Assembly (NCBI GenBank): GCA_023101725.1 | Contig: JALJCO010007818.1 | Location: 434,001-498,000 of the forward strand | Length of the DNA stretch: 64,000 bases | Direction: 5' to 3' | Origin: Atherinomorus stipes | Lineage: Eukaryota; Chordata; Actinopteri; Atheriniformes; Atherinidae | Notes under the pieces: generated by a model | Told to the model about the DNA's origin: nothing | Seen by the model: the letters and a program-made list of their open reading frames with translations, nothing else | Database searches by the model: none | Shown: piece after piece, positions 37,201 through 52,200 of the stretch | How the letters are laid out: each line of letters opens with the position of its first letter | Position numbering within the stretch: position 1 is the first letter of the stretch | Translations under genes and position numbers: made by a program

Positions 37201-40200
37201 ACATCTAAATGAATGAGTCATAAGAAAAAAATTTCACCTGGCTGTAAACATGTTTATTTCTGCTGTAAACATGTTTATTTCTGCTGTGAAGTTGGCCTTT
37301 TTAACATGGAAGTCTATGGAGATTTACTCGGTTTTGGAGCCAGCCCCTAGCGGATGAAAAGTAAACTACAATTTTTTGGTCACCCAGAAGTGGCTTCATT
37401 TTTCTTGGCTTGTTTTTTTTTTTTTGTTTACACTAAAGACTTTGCAGGCCAAGTGCATGAAGGTGTGGTCTCATAAAACACCAGTGGTGAAGGAAGATAT
37501 AAAAGAAATATGAAAATTACCCATGAGGTAGTCTGTAGTTTCAGGGTCAACAGCATCAAAATCTGTTTTATTCCACACATAGTGGGCAGCCTGTAACACA
37601 CAGAAAGGGAACATTTAGGCTGATAATAAACATCTTTGTGCCTGTGAGTCACTAAATGAGTTCCTGATGTTGTTGCATGCCGTTCACCATCCTTTAATAC
37701 TCACAGTTTCCTAATCTGACCATGTTTTTCTTCATAATCAGGGAATGGAGTCATATTTAACTCCAAAATAGCATTGTGTTGTTAAATAATCACTAGCATA
37801 CTCATTTGAGCAATATGGCATTTTGACTTTCAGGTCTTGTTCAATTAATAAAGACATATTTCAAGATTTTAAGTCTGACATTAATGTAGCTCAGAGGTCA
37901 CCAACCTTTATGAATCCGAGAGCTACTTTGTGGATACTGAGCAATACGAAGGGCTACTTGCTTGATTGAACTTTTTGAATAAAGCACAGTTTCTCCTTTG
38001 ATGACAATATTGATATTCACACATTGAAAGCGCTGTCTTAACATTTTCTCACAAAATTATCAAATTGATCTTATCATAGTAGGAAACATTTCAACATGAA
38101 ACTTTTTGTTTATTCTTAATTAATTTTATTTGTTCCATTTTTCAAATAATCAGTTCTGTAACATTTTCAGCAGCAAATCAATAACCTCTTTAAAACTAGT
38201 CACAATTATACTAAACTCAGTGTCACTAAAATGTGGACTTATCTCCATTGTAGCTGCGATGAGCAGCAATGAGTGAGTGAGGCGGCGCTTAATTTTGCGC
38301 ACAGTTTTGACATTTGACCCATAAGGGTTCATAAATTCACATATATGCCTACAATGAATTATATTTTTTCTTCTTATTTTCTTTCTTTATTCAGTACTGG
38401 CATTTTAAAAGCTCCATTAATGTATAGATTTTCAAAAGCATAACACTCCATTTTACACATTGGTGATGGCTGTCTTAAAAGCAGAGCCTGTGGGAACCTC
38501 ATGTGGTGCCCATGTTGGCTAATCCCTGATGTAGCTCATGTCAATGCTGGATTTTCTGACGTTTTTTAGAATCAGAGGCTTTTTTGCAAGCCATTTGTTG
38601 ACCTTGGAACTTTAATGTTTTGGATAATTGATGCTTACACACTGTTTTGCAGCTCAATCTTCATACGGTTTTTCACTCTTGTCACTGCCATGAAAGTTGA
38701 AAGCATCTTCATCACCATACTCCACAGCAAAGTTGGTGTCTTTCCCCTGAATGCTTTTCCTTCCTTTTGCGGAAAACAACTCCATATTTAACCCATCAGA
38801 AAGTAAAAGTGATGATGAAAAGTTTTCCTCTTGGTCTGGATGAGCTCCCACAAAGATTAGCTGAGTTTTCTGGGTTTGTCTTAAAGAAAAAAGTGGAGAC
38901 CAGAATGTGCTGAGCTTTCTGCCTATAGATGTTGATGATTGTCCAGTGTGGTCTGTGGACAATCTTCATTCAGATTCAGAAAAACACCAGGCAGTCTGCT
39001 GCTATACAACAATCCCTCCACCTTCAAAGGTCTGGAGACCATTACCAAATCCCAGGAACACGCAGAAAGCATGTTAGCAAAACTTCTTAGCATTACCTTT
39101 CCCAGTTTTAGGCTTTGCCACTCCTTGATGAGGTCTCGTCCATCTCTTCTCTTCCCCCTTGAGGCGAAGTCTTTAGGGTACTCTGGGTCTTTGGTATACC
39201 TGGGGGTCATGTATTTTCTACCTCCACCTATGATCACCTGAAAACACAAATATATTCATAAACCTAGATGTTTAAACGTTATAACAATGAGCCGTGTAAT
39301 GAGGACTCACATCAATGTCTACGTTTTTGATGAGCTGGGATGATATGTCGGTGCAGCCGTCCTTCTTGGCCGCATCAGGCATGTCGGCGTCGCTGTACCA
39401 CTTCCTGCTGGCACTGTGGGCGTAAGCGGTTGCTGGGGTGGCATGCTGCACACGAGTAGTTGTTACTATGCCAACAGACTTCCCTGTAACATAGAAGCAG
39501 CAGGTGGCATGCTTGTTAGAAGTGAGAAACACTGAGGAGTAGCGTGGTGTTCAATGTCCTGCTCAATAATTTCTGGAAGTTGGGAGAGAGCCAAAACTAT
39601 CATTTATTGATAAATCTACTAAATGGTTTTTTAAGTTTTATGTTTTGTTCCTCACTGTGAATTGATGCGGATGCACAGTTAGTTACTAAAGTTACAGCAT
39701 ATTAGCAGCAGTAAAGTATGATGACTATATCTTGATCTTTGAGCACAGAAAAACTTTTAATTAGAATAAAAAACTTATTTTTGTTCATCTTCTTTGACAG
39801 CTAACATGGTGTGGCATGGCTCTCATTATTTTTAGCCTAATTACTCTGCTATCAGTCTGTCACACACACCAGGACATCTGCTGGCTTATATGTAAAGTCC
39901 AAAGGCGACTTCATTAGAAGCTGGAGAGGCGCCTGAACTACCTGGTGTGTTTCAGGTATAAAACTGCTGCTCACAACGTTCAAAACTGTATTATCTGGAC
40001 CATGAGTCTGACTGCTGTGATCTGATAGTGTGTTCATATTTCATGAATGAAGTGCAACACTGAGGTGATAGTTTTGAGACACGCGGTTTTGTGAGGAAGT
40101 ACATAAATAGATATGCTTATGCTGCGTTCCATTTCAACTTGGAAGTCGGAAATTCCCAGTTCCGAGTAGGAAGTTTCAACTGGAACGCCCCCTGAAGTCG

Positions 40201-43200
40201 AATTTCCCACTCGGAAAGTCGGACAACTCTCGCAGCTCCGAGTTCAGATTTAAAGATGGCCGCACCCAGTGTTAGCAGTTTTAGATGCTTCTATAATGTT
40301 ACATTTATTTACACTTCTTACTTATATTTTGTTGCATATATCAGTCGTACACGTAGTATTGGTTTATACAGATGTAGGGGGAAGCTGCTGTAGTGTAATT
40401 CACATTTTTCATGTGGTATATGTGAACTACAACGCCAGCTGTGCTAACAACGGCTAATAACAATAGCCTTAGCAAACACGTTGTTTTGCTAGGCTGCTAA
40501 CTGGTTTTCCGACCAGTGAGCTGGAACGCAAATTGGTCGGGTGTGACGTTACCCCCCAGTTCCCACTTCCCAGTTCCGAGGAAAATGGAACGCAGCATTA
40601 TAAACATGCATATTTAAAGCTATGGTCTACGATTTCAGAATCAGTTGAGAAAGTTTGAAAAAAAGCAACCTGCCCCCCCACACAGCCCTCCCCTCTCTGC
40701 TCGTTAATCCTCCCACTGAGTACGTACAGCCCTCCTCCTCAACCACAGCCAGCCTTATCACAACACCTTCACAGTGTAATATTTATCCCACATAAATGAA
40801 ACAACAAGAACATCTGCTCACATATATAATATTTGCCTTTCTAAACCACCGGGATGTTTATGGTGTGTTTTAGCTGGTTTTGGCATCAGTAAGAGACGGG
40901 AACGATCCAGCGACTTCATCAGTTCTTTGAACGCATTCAGGACATCGCTGATGACAACAACGCTAGCTTGTAATACTGAAAATAAAGGGCTGATGTTCCG
41001 ACGCCGTTTGTTCACACAGAGAAAACCACAAGTAGCGTTTCCAGTCATCAGCAGCAACTTATAACTTTATGTACAACTCACACAAAAAAGTAAAAAAGTA
41101 AAAAACAAACTGCCTACCCGTTCAACTAAAAGTCTGCTGTATGAGCATCAGTTTCACTCCCAAATCCTCCCGGAGCTTCCTCCAGCTGGTGACCCAATGT
41201 TTATACTCCGCTTTCAGTCCGTCCTGGTCTCTGCTTCTGCAGATTTTCCCTCCTGGTCCAGAGGTCCTGGAGCGTCCTTCGCATCACCCAGTCCGGCCTT
41301 CCGTCCGACATTGGTTACGTTTTCCTCTTCGTCTGCCTTTCTTCGGCAGACTTTATCCACCTTTCTTTTCCTCCAGCGGTGAACGTAACACCTGGCACTC
41401 CCTCCTCCACATTCCGCTGCTTTTTCTCCACACCGGCGCTTCCTGCTGCCGCTGCCTTTCTGTTCCATTCTCCTCGTTGTTAAGCTGCTACTCAGCTACT
41501 TACTTATTGCAGAAAGTTTCAAACGCAAAAGATAAATAAATAAATAAATAAATATAAGAATAAAATGTTTTTGCGGAAGAGGGCGGGGACGAGGCGGAAC
41601 GCGGCACACAGAGAGGTCAGCTGTCAGGGAAGCGGTGTCAGCTTGAGCAGGGGATTGGATCTAGAGCAGAGAGAAGCGAGACGAACAGCTACGTTGACCA
41701 ATGAAAGCCATGTGGCCGGATGGCTCCTATTGGTTAACGTTTTTGCAGCCCAGCAGCCACTAAGAACTGAGCAGAGTCCATCCTGGCAAGGCACCTGGAC
41801 CTGATGGGGTGTCACCAAGGCTCCTGAAGGACTGTGCTCCAGAGCTGGGGGTACCTCTGCAGGTGCTGTTCAACTGGAGCCTCCACACAGGGCAGGTACC
41901 CTGCCAGTGGAAGATGTCCTGCATTGTGCCAGTGCCTAAGGTTGGGAGGCCGTCTGGGGTCAAGGACTACAGACCTGAGGCACTGACCTCAGTGATCATG
42001 AAGACCATGGAAAGGCTTTTTCTCCGGCTGGTGGAGCCACATCTGCAGCAGGGACTGGACCCCTTACAGTTCGGCTATGGAGCGAACATAGGGGTAGAAG
42101 ATGCTGTTCTGTACATGCTTCACCAGACACTGTCCTTTCTCGATGGGACTGGGGGACACGTGAGGCTGATGTGTTCTACGATTTTGCAAGTGCATTTAAT
42201 ACCATTCAACCTTCAATTTTGAGGGACAAGCTTGAGAAACTGAATGTGGAGCCAGGTTTTATCAAATGGATCACCAGCTATCTGACAGAGAGGCTGCAGT
42301 ACGCCAGACTGGGAAACACAGTCTCCAGGGCCATGACTACCAGTGTTGGAGCCCCCCAGGGAACTGTGTTGTCCCCCTTCCTCTTCACGTTGTATAAATA
42401 CGATTTTGCCTACAGGACTTCATCATGCCACATGCAAAAGTATTCAGACAATACAGCTGTGGTGTCTTGTGTGATGGGAGGGGACGAGGGGGAGTACAGG
42501 AAGGTTTTTTCTGACTTCACACACTGGAGCAGGTGCAATGGGTTGGTGCTGAACACAGGAAAAGCTAAGGAGATGATTGTGGACATCCATAGGCAGAAAT
42601 CCCAGCATGTTCCTGTGCAGATTGATGGGGAGGACATTGAGGTGGTCACCACTTATAAGTATCTGGGTGTCCACCTGGATCACAAACTGGACTGGTCCGT
42701 GCACGCCACTGCCGCATACAAGGAGGGACAGAGCAGACTCTTCTTTCTAAGGAAATTAAGATCCTTTGATGTCTGTGATGAGATGCTGTACCTTTTTTAC
42801 CAGTCAGTCGTTGCCAGTGCTGTGTTTTTTGCTGTTGTGTGCTGGGGGAACTGTGTAACAGCCAAGGATGGGAACCGGCTGGACAAGCTGGTGAGGAGGT
42901 GTGTCTCAGTGATGGGGAGGGAGGTGAATCGCGTTGGAAGACTGGTGGAGGGTAGGATGAGGAGCATGATTAAGTCCATTCTCAGCAACACCAGTCACCC
43001 TCTACACGGCACTGTGGTCGCTCAGAGAAGCAGCCGCAGTGACCGACTCCTCTCCATGCGCTGCAGGACTGAGGTTCAGAAGGTCTTTTGTCCCTGCAGC
43101 TATTAGACTGTTCAATGACTCTTGAGAATGCGCACTTTATTACTATCGTTAGTAACTTTTTATCATGACTATTTATGTTTTTAATATATTCTTTTAATCT

Positions 43201-46200
43201 TGGATGGTGTTTTAATATGTGCTACAGGGCACCCGAATTTCCCTCTTGGGGGATGAATAAAGTATCCATCCATCCATCCATCCATCCGTCCGTCCATCCG
43301 TCCGTCCTGGAGTGGATGGATTTTTTTTTGCTGTAGATAATGCCCCGTCTCCGCCATTGTAGATGCACACCGAAGGACGCCTCAATTTAATATCTTCCAA
43401 AGAAGTGATGCAGAAATTTTACTGGTGAGTAAATGCACATGTATACTCCTAGAAATAAGGTCCAGGTTGAAAAAAAGAAAGTTATCCTTTAATATCTTGA
43501 TATTTACATGTAGTTCTGGATCCTGGATCTGCATGTTAGTCTCAGTTTAAGAAGTGATTGCATTAAGAGTTCATCATGGGTGGAACAAGATCAGCTGTTC
43601 TCCTGCAGATTAGAACAAGCACTCTGTGGAAACTGGATATTTAACTTTGGATTCTTCTGATTTGAAATCTCGCAGGTAAACACCACCTGCTGCACCATCA
43701 ACACATCAGCTGACTGTTGCTTAATTAGCAAATCAATTAAAACTCATTTTCATGGGTCTTTGAATGAGCTTGAGAATCTTGATCTGCTCTGGGTTGAACC
43801 ATGAGTGTCAAAGATTTTGTTATGATGATAATCATTACACCACTATATTTGTGAGTAGCCTCATATTTTTCCATCACTACAGTCCTCGTCTGTTGAACAG
43901 CTTGCCAGAGAACCTCAGGGCTGCAGAGACTGCTGATGTTTATAAGAGAAAGATGAAGACCTACCTTTTTAGCTTAGATTTTAACTGAATTTTATCTTAT
44001 ATTTTTTACTATACAGTATATACTATTATGATCCCTGGGAGGAAATTAGGTCTCTGCATTTTACCCATCTCTGCATTCATCAGAGAGCAGAGGGCTGATC
44101 CTTAAAGGCAGGGTAGGGGATCCTAGAAAAACTGTTCGAGCAAGCTAAATTTAAAAAAATATACAACCCCCAAAACAACGCCTCCAGAGTACAGGAACGC
44201 GTCTGCGATAGATGTCGGCGAACATAACCGAGAACAGCCAAGTGGCTAACTTGTTAGCTTCCCAGTAAACAGCAGAGAAACTACGTTTTCTAAAAGTGAT
44301 AATTATTTCATCTCAAACTTCTTCTGCGGCGTAAAACATCCTCACTGCAAAAAGCAACACCTCCATGACTTGATCCACATCCATTTTTTCTTTCTATGAG
44401 CAAACAGCGGCATACAGTAGATAAGAGCAGCCAGCAGCCATGTTGGTCTCGGTTCGTCTGCACTGTGAGACGCTCACGGTGAGTTGCGTGAGGAAGATGC
44501 ACGCGACTAACGGCAGTCAAGATTGATGGACATAACAATCATTTAATCAATCAGCACGGGCCGTTCGCAAGCCCATCCAATGAAATTAAATTCATTGGAT
44601 GGGTTTTTTTTTAGTCCTGTACGTTCCACAGGTGATTATTTTTTTACATTTTTGAGTCAGAACATTTAATTAATTGTCTGCAAACGGGTGTGAATAAGAC
44701 TTTAAGCAATATAGTAAAAAATGCTCCTGGAAAACATCATCCACCCTGCCTTTAAAGGGACTTGAGGCAGGAATTTTAAAAAAAAACCCAAACATAAATG
44801 CCCCATTTTTTCATACTAATGGGTGATAAAGCACTAAATACAAAAAATAACGTTTCCACCCATGTTTCTCTCCGTTGCCTTGAGCAGGCTGTGTGCTGCA
44901 AAATGCGCTGCAATTCGGTGTCCGAATTTCCCGTGCTGCCCTGCAGACGTGACATCAAATGACCTACATCCGCTGTTTTGATGCAGGAAAAAGACGGTCG
45001 CGTTAAATTCAAACACTGTAAGCGAAAGTTATGGATTCTTTTGCCGTCAGTAAACGATCCAGATCAACTGAAAGACACTAAAAAGTGTAACTACGGAGAA
45101 AAAGTTGAGTAAACAACATTATAGCTTCAGTTTGTGCACGCTCCTGTGACGGCTTGGCTCGTGGCTGCAGTTACCTGAAGCGCCAGTCGCGGCAGTTGCG
45201 AGTTTCGTTTCTTAATCTTGCCTCAAGTCCCTTTAAAGCACCCAGGGAGCAGTTGGTGGGGATTAAGGACCTTGCTCAGGGGCTCACAATGGTTCACCCA
45301 AGTGCCATGTCGGGTACTCGAACCCGGATCCTCTGCAACAAAGCCTGCAACAATACCACTAGGCTTCCAACTCCCCCTTTTTTATATTTTCTTATGAACA
45401 TGTAAAATTTTTGCAATATACACTTTTTTATATGATCTTTTCATTCTATTTTGTTTTATTTTAATTTATTTTATATAGATTTTTTTTGTAAATGAATTCC
45501 TTTAAGTTTATTTCTTTTTTCTGTGCTCCTGTCTATCTTTTATTGTTTTATGGGTTATTCGCTGTTTGGTTTAAAGGCAGGGTAGGGGATCCTGGAAAAA
45601 AGGTTCGAGCAAGCTACATTTTTAAAAATACACCTGCCCGAAACCACGCCTCCAGAGTACAAGAACCTGTGCACGTCAGCAAACATCACCGAGAACAGCC
45701 GAGTGGATAGCTTGTTAGCTTGCTAGTAAACAGCAGAGGAACCAGGTTTCTACAAATGATAATTGGCTCACCTCCAACTGTTTCTGTGGTGGAAAACATC
45801 CACACTGCAAACGTCACCACCTCCATGACTTGATCCACAACCAATTTTTTTCTTATTGTTGAAAGATCAAACAGCTGCACAGATAACAGCAGCGACAGCC
45901 ATGTTCGTGTACACTTTGAGATGCTCACAGCGCGTTGCAAGTTTGATGGACATACCCAGAAGAAAATAATTTTGGAAAGGAGATCTCATAAAGGTCTCAT
46001 TTACTTCTCCTAGACAAATTTCATGTGAGAGCTAAATGAGACAATGGCTTATTTCTCCTTTTTATCAACCATGTCTCCAGATAGAAAAGTTGCATAAAAT
46101 CTCAACTTAGGGTGCATTCACAAAGCTTTTTTTATTCGAATCAGAGTCCATTTGCTTGGAAAGTCTGCTTTGTTTGGGGGAGTTGTGAATATGCAAATGG

Positions 46201-49200
46201 ACTCTAATCCGAAACAAACAAGCAGACTCGGTCCACCAACAAATGCAGGTCTCCGTCCATTTCAAGTGAACTAAATACAGGAAGTGGACAACAAATTCCA
46301 TTGGCATTGTGGGTAAACGCTACGACAACAAACACGTGTGGGACTGCAGTAGTTATAAAGATGGCTCACGGTCGGACGTTGAGTTTCAAGGCTGTAATCA
46401 ATATTTGGTCTGATGAAAGCATATCCCAGCTCCTCGTAAGTACGCACAAAAATTTGTGGAAGAAACGGACGTTGTGAGAACCTTAATGTTTGTTGTATGT
46501 TTTGTAATTTTTTATTAGGGAATTTTTTTTAAAGGGTAAATATTTTTTTAACAGGAGAAAAATAATAAAAAATAATAAGATGCTATTTGGATTTAGGGAA
46601 ATATTCAAAAAAAGACGCGGAGAACAGTCTTTCATTTTTAAAAAGAATTTAAATTTTTATTTATTTTTTTTTTAAAAAGGAAAAACACGAGTTGAAAATG
46701 GAAGTCCCCCCCCCCTCTTGTCCTCGCTACAGTGAAACCAAATGCAGCGCCACCTCTGGAGAGATTGGGAACATTATTCAAAAGGTTTGGCTCGTTTGGC
46801 TATGGTGCAATGTGAACGCGATCTCGGTCCAGAAGAACACCCCCGCCCCCAGCCAAGCCGAGTCTTCCAGACTATACTTTCTGAATGCGCCCCTATCTCA
46901 CTTCCTGTTCCAAAGGAGACCTCAATCATTTCTCAAGATGTCTGCATTAAGTCTTAAATGACCATTTCTCCTAGTGAATTTTAGGAGAAAAAAAAGAGAC
47001 ATTTATGAGAACGATTTGAAACCTGAATGAGGCTGAGATGAGATCTCCTATTTGTCTCCTGAGATGCAAAAGAAAAAGCTTTGAGAAGTAACATTTTACA
47101 TCAACTGTGAAAGTAATGGGGCTGAAAAAACATCTGCCAATCATCTCTGCATTCCTTACATTTTTTATTTGTCGATTGGACCATCAGTCACTCTTACTAC
47201 TGTAAGAGTGACTGATGGTCAATTCAATGGGTAATAGGCGAGACTGATCAATGAGAGCGATTGATTAGCAAGAGTAATACTAGGCTACATGCCTGAAGCG
47301 GCACACTCTTGTGATGTTTACAGCAGGTAGCTAACATCATTGTGCTAGCAGTTAGCAACGTTCAGACAACGACATCTGTTTTACTTGCATTTGTGACATG
47401 ATGGGAGAATCTATATATGCTGTCTGCTTAACACCGGAGTGGCTCGTGAACGCTGTTCTGTGGTCGGGGGAGGGAGCTCTAGCAGGTTGGTCTTGCACAT
47501 GCGCATTATTCCAAAACTCGCTAACAGTCTCTGCTTTCTGAAATGCCGAAACATCTTCAATAACGCTTTTAACTCTTAACATTTTTAACTCCAGAGTTTC
47601 CTAATGGAGATCTTTCACTTTGAGGGCTTTGCCTACTGAGTCCAGGGAGTACTAGCTGCCCTTTTCTTGGTGCTTGGGGTCGTGCACTGCAGCCGTAGGC
47701 CTGCCCTGATCTGGGGGGTCTCTGTGGCGAGGCCCTCTGTAAACATGGGTGGGCTGGCTCTTGCTGTGAATGGATCCTCCATCTTATCATTTCCTCATCA
47801 GCGTCAAGCCAGATGGTCATTACAATTAGTATTTTTATGCCCATTCACTTAAAAGACAGAGATTAGAGTTTGGGAGTCATGGATGCGTGAAGCTTGTGTT
47901 TATTTTGATATGCATTTGTTTGTATTATGTCAAGCACTTTATGTTGCCTTTTAATGGTGTGAAAAGGACTTTATAAATTAAGTTTGATTTGATTTGATTT
48001 GAAATATCTATAAGGTGACTGGGTTATGGCTGACCAGGTCATAAATTGGGAATGAATGAATGAACTGGGAATAAATTGGGAATGGGAATTGAGGAGGTGG
48101 AGTTAAGCTACTGTACAGTATGTAAACTAGGTAGCTTTAATTTCATTTTCTGAGCTGAACCATGTCAGATTAAAATAAAAGGAGGAGACTTTTTAATAAG
48201 GACCTGAGAGGTTTTACATTAAAAAATTCAGCATGTGGATGTAATGAAAGTTGTAAGGACACATTTGGTCCTGGTATGTTTCATTTCTCTGAGGGGCTCT
48301 GTAAATGTATTTCAGCAGGTAGAAAAACACCAGCAAAGATTTAAGTTTAGAAAACTCTAGAGGCGCCTCACATTCATCTTAAGACCTCCAGGGGGGGAGG
48401 GGGATCCTGGCCCTAGATGTTCCCCTCCAGCGACACAAATGATGATAAAGTAGAGGTCGTTTTTATAAAACCTGCTTTTATAACATCATATTCTGTAGTT
48501 TCTTTTTTCAGGTCAATGACTAAAAATAGCTTTCTGGTTCTATGTAACACACACACACCTTCACACACCGACTGTCAGTCTGCAACGCTGTTCCCCACTA
48601 TAGCTGATAACAGTTGAGACGAGAAGAGTCAAGGTCTTTCCTGAGCAGGACATCGTCCTGTGGTCAAGCCCGAGTCCCCGCAGCCCACAGCTGAGCGCTC
48701 GGCTGGAAAATTGATGTCGGTGAAGACCTGAGGGTTTTTCTATTGTCTCGAGGGCAGTTACAGGAATCTGTTTGGTCCTCAAACGAGACTCATCGTTGCT
48801 GTCTGCTGCAGAGGTCTGGTTTCACCTTGTTCCAGCATCGTGTAAACATTCAGTTATTGCTTTTACCTCAGCTGTTTGAGCTCCTTCTGAAGGTCAGATG
48901 ACTTCCAGTTCACAGAAAGTTTGTTTTTTCACATCAGCCGGATGAATATGCTCAGTGTCCTTTCAGCAGTCATAACTCCTCATCTGGCACACTTTGTGCA
49001 ATTTCATGTGAATTTGCTGGTAGTATTTCTGTGTCAACTTTAAGGTGGACATAAAACAAATTTCTGATGGCCTGTAAAATTCTTTAACTAAACAAGTATC
49101 AATAAGTATAACATCAGATTGAATCTGTGGAAAAAGAGGAGATTTTCAAAACTATTTACCACTCCACACAAAAGAAAATGATTCATTCTCTTAAATATAT

Positions 49201-52200
49201 ATATAAAAAATAAAATTAAAGAAATCACAATTTTACATCCCTAGAACCTATTAAATAATCCAGGCTCTGTAGTTTACTCTGAATACTACATTGAGTTATT
49301 TGACATCATTTATCTGTCCTGTGGCGACCTGACCTGCATCTTTGGCCCACTTCAGGATGGACGTGACCTCGTTCCCCTTCTGGGTTTTGCAGACTCCGTT
49401 ACGAGCTGCCGCACTCACTCCAATGGTGTTCAGGTTGGTTTTCACTCCACACAAATACGCTGTGGCTGTGGCTGCACTGTCGGGAATCTGGAAGTCCACA
49501 CAGTAGGTCTGCAGGACACACACACGCATACAGAGATGACTGAAAACAGAACAAACTGCTGGACAACATGAGCCTGATGTGCATAAAAATACTGTAGCAA
49601 GTAAAAATGCAGTCCAGGAAAAATCATTTAACAGAACAGAACATTAACTATTGTTATAATTTAATCATATGTCATAAAAATGGTTTTCAGCATCTAGCCT
49701 AAGTATGATTTTATGTTGGCAAATTATTTTACTAGCTCTAACTAAAGGGGATGGGACAAAAAACAAGAGAAGAAACAGCCAAAATACATTCAGGGTCTTC
49801 TGGTTCGTTACAAACCAACCAGAATCCCTCATGTCATCAGGATCAAGTCTACTTTCTGTTCCCAGGTTTAAACATGTCAAGGTTGTTTTCAAGTAAATGT
49901 GACACCCTAATGTGTACTCACATTATTAATTTGTGTTAACATGGGAAAAGAGTAACTTTGGGAAACTGTTTTAAGTTGTAGTTACAAACTCACGCCACAA
50001 GGTGGCACATTACTCGTGATGTCACAGGTGCTGCTCTCAAATATGGCCGAAGTGGGGCACAGAGAAACTTCATCATTCGTGTGTCTCATTATCTTCTGTA
50101 TTTTACAGGTTAGTAACCATGGTAAAACCACACATAATGGGCTAGAATGTATTTATAAGAAACACAGCTAAATGTGGACAAATAAATCAGCTGGTACTGC
50201 ATTTTGCTAAATTTTGAGGGAAGTGTAAAGACATGGCGATGATGCCGCCAGCGCCATTTTGAGATTAATTACAAGGTTATTATTGGTATACTTGCTCTTT
50301 GTTCTATTTCCTGTCATTGGGTTAATGTGTTTTTATGTTGTTAGCAGTAAGAAATGTATGTTTTAGGTTTTGTTGATTTGTAATGGAAATGTTGAAAGTT
50401 AAAGCTAAACCTGCCGGCTTACATGTCTTTCTTCCATGCAATTTACCAGCCTTTAAGCTACACGGTGGTATGCTATAACAGTTGTATTGTTAAAGCAGTC
50501 AGCTGAGAGTATTAGAAAGGTATTCTGTATAGAAAACAGAGTAAGTAGATAAATTGTTTAAACAGTGCTAAAAACAAGTAATCCATTACATGGTGACATG
50601 GAAAAAGGACAGAACCTGATTTAAGATGCCGCACATGAAGTCGGCTAAATGTATATTTTATTTAACAAAAGAAGAGTGTAATATGATAAAACGAAAAAAA
50701 AAAAAGCATGAATAAATAGGGCAGGAGTGAGGCTCAGAGACACTTCACCAGTCGCATCATTTTCTGTATTTTACAGATTTGATTTAATTTGATTCGGTTC
50801 GATTTGATTTGAGATCGATAGGTAGATCGGTGTGGCGTCTGCTGATGCGGACTCTGCATCGGCCTGTCATGGTGAAGAAGTTGATACAGAAGGAGAAGCT
50901 CTCGATTTTACTGGTCGATCTACGTTCCTACCCTCACCTTTGGTCATGAGCTGTGGTGACCAAAAGAACGAAATCAAGGAGCTGAAATGAGTTTCCTCCG
51001 CAGGGTGGCCGGGCTCTCCCTTAAAGATGGGGGGGGGGGCTTGGTTATCTGGGAGGGACTCCAGATAGAGCAGCTCCTCCTCCACGTTGAGAGGAGCCAG
51101 ATGAGGTGGCTCAGGCATCTGGTCAGGATGCCTCCTGGATGCGTCCTGGTGAGGTGCTCTGGGCACGTCCCACCAGGATGAGACCCAAGGGAAGACCCAG
51201 GACACACTAGAAGGACTCTGTCTCAAGGCTGGCCTGGAACACTTTTGGACCCCCCAGATAAGCTGGCAGATATGGCCGGGGAGAGGGAAGTATGGGCTTC
51301 CCGCTAAGGCAGTTACCCCCATGGCCTGACCTCGGATAAGCAGCAAGAAAATGGGTAGACGGACAGATGGATGGTGATATTTTAAGTTACTCATATTTAA
51401 CTATAGACACCAACATGGATGCAAGCAAGGGTCCATCGTAGAGGCTTAGCAACAGAAAGCCTCACTGTGCAAACGTGACATTGAACGTGCCACTCGTTTG
51501 TTGAATGGTAACGCGTTCTCAGACATTTTACAGTAATAAATGGATGCGACTGACAGTTTACAGCTAAATAATCTGGCATCTGTGCAGCTACCTATATGTT
51601 CCAGTGTGTGTATCTGTGTGTGCACCTTAGCCAGTCCCAAGTGGGGGAAAGTGTCCATGGTCATCACAGTCTCCTCTCCGGTGCGGTTCTGCAGCTGTCC
51701 TTTCAGGATCCGGGCTGCTGTGTAGGTTGTGAGTCCCATACCTGACACATCACAAACAAAAACACAGACATTTACATAATGCACCTTTAACACACTCCCT
51801 CAGTTTAAAGATGTGATGCTTTAACACATCTTCTTCTTCTGAAAGTCAAACTTTGAATTAAAGGCATTATAGAAGATGTTTTCGGCATTTCAGAAAGCAG
51901 AGACTGTTAGTGAGTTTTGGAATAATGTACATGCGCAAGACCAACCTGCGAGATTCCCAGCTCCCTCCCCCGGCCACAGAACAACGTGCATGAGCCACGG
52001 CGGTGTTTAGCAGACAGCAGGTTCAGACTCTCCATCATGTCACAAACGCAAGTAAAACAGACGTCGTCTGAACGTTGCTAACTGCTAGCAGAATGATGCT
52101 AGCTACCTGCTGTAAACATCAGACGAGAGCACACAGCTTCCGGCACGCAGTATTACTGTCGACAATCAATCGCTCTCATTGATCAGTCTCGCCTATTACC

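Larger units (their letters stand above)
44041..45380 (-). mobile_element. tRNA-related SINE-like repeat interrupted by two TTAA elements
   Basis: Minus strand from about 45380: CTAGTGGTATTGTTGCAGG (A-box-like) and GGGTTCGAGTACCC (B-box), then CTGAGCAAGGTCCTTAATCC and CTCCCTGGGTGCT up to 45237. The text resumes at 44101 with GGATCAGCCCTCTGCTCTC and AAATGCAGAGACC. Between lie elements 44106-44751 and 44756-45232. Confidence 0.6.

Noticed and set aside
38923..39249. 108-codon minus frame as a separate gene
   Set aside because: Its first 47 codons are phosphatase exon 6; only the part after the donor is treated as a separate candidate.
45300..45380. Functional tRNA gene on the minus strand
   Set aside because: Only A- and B-box words match; it continues into SINE-type body text.
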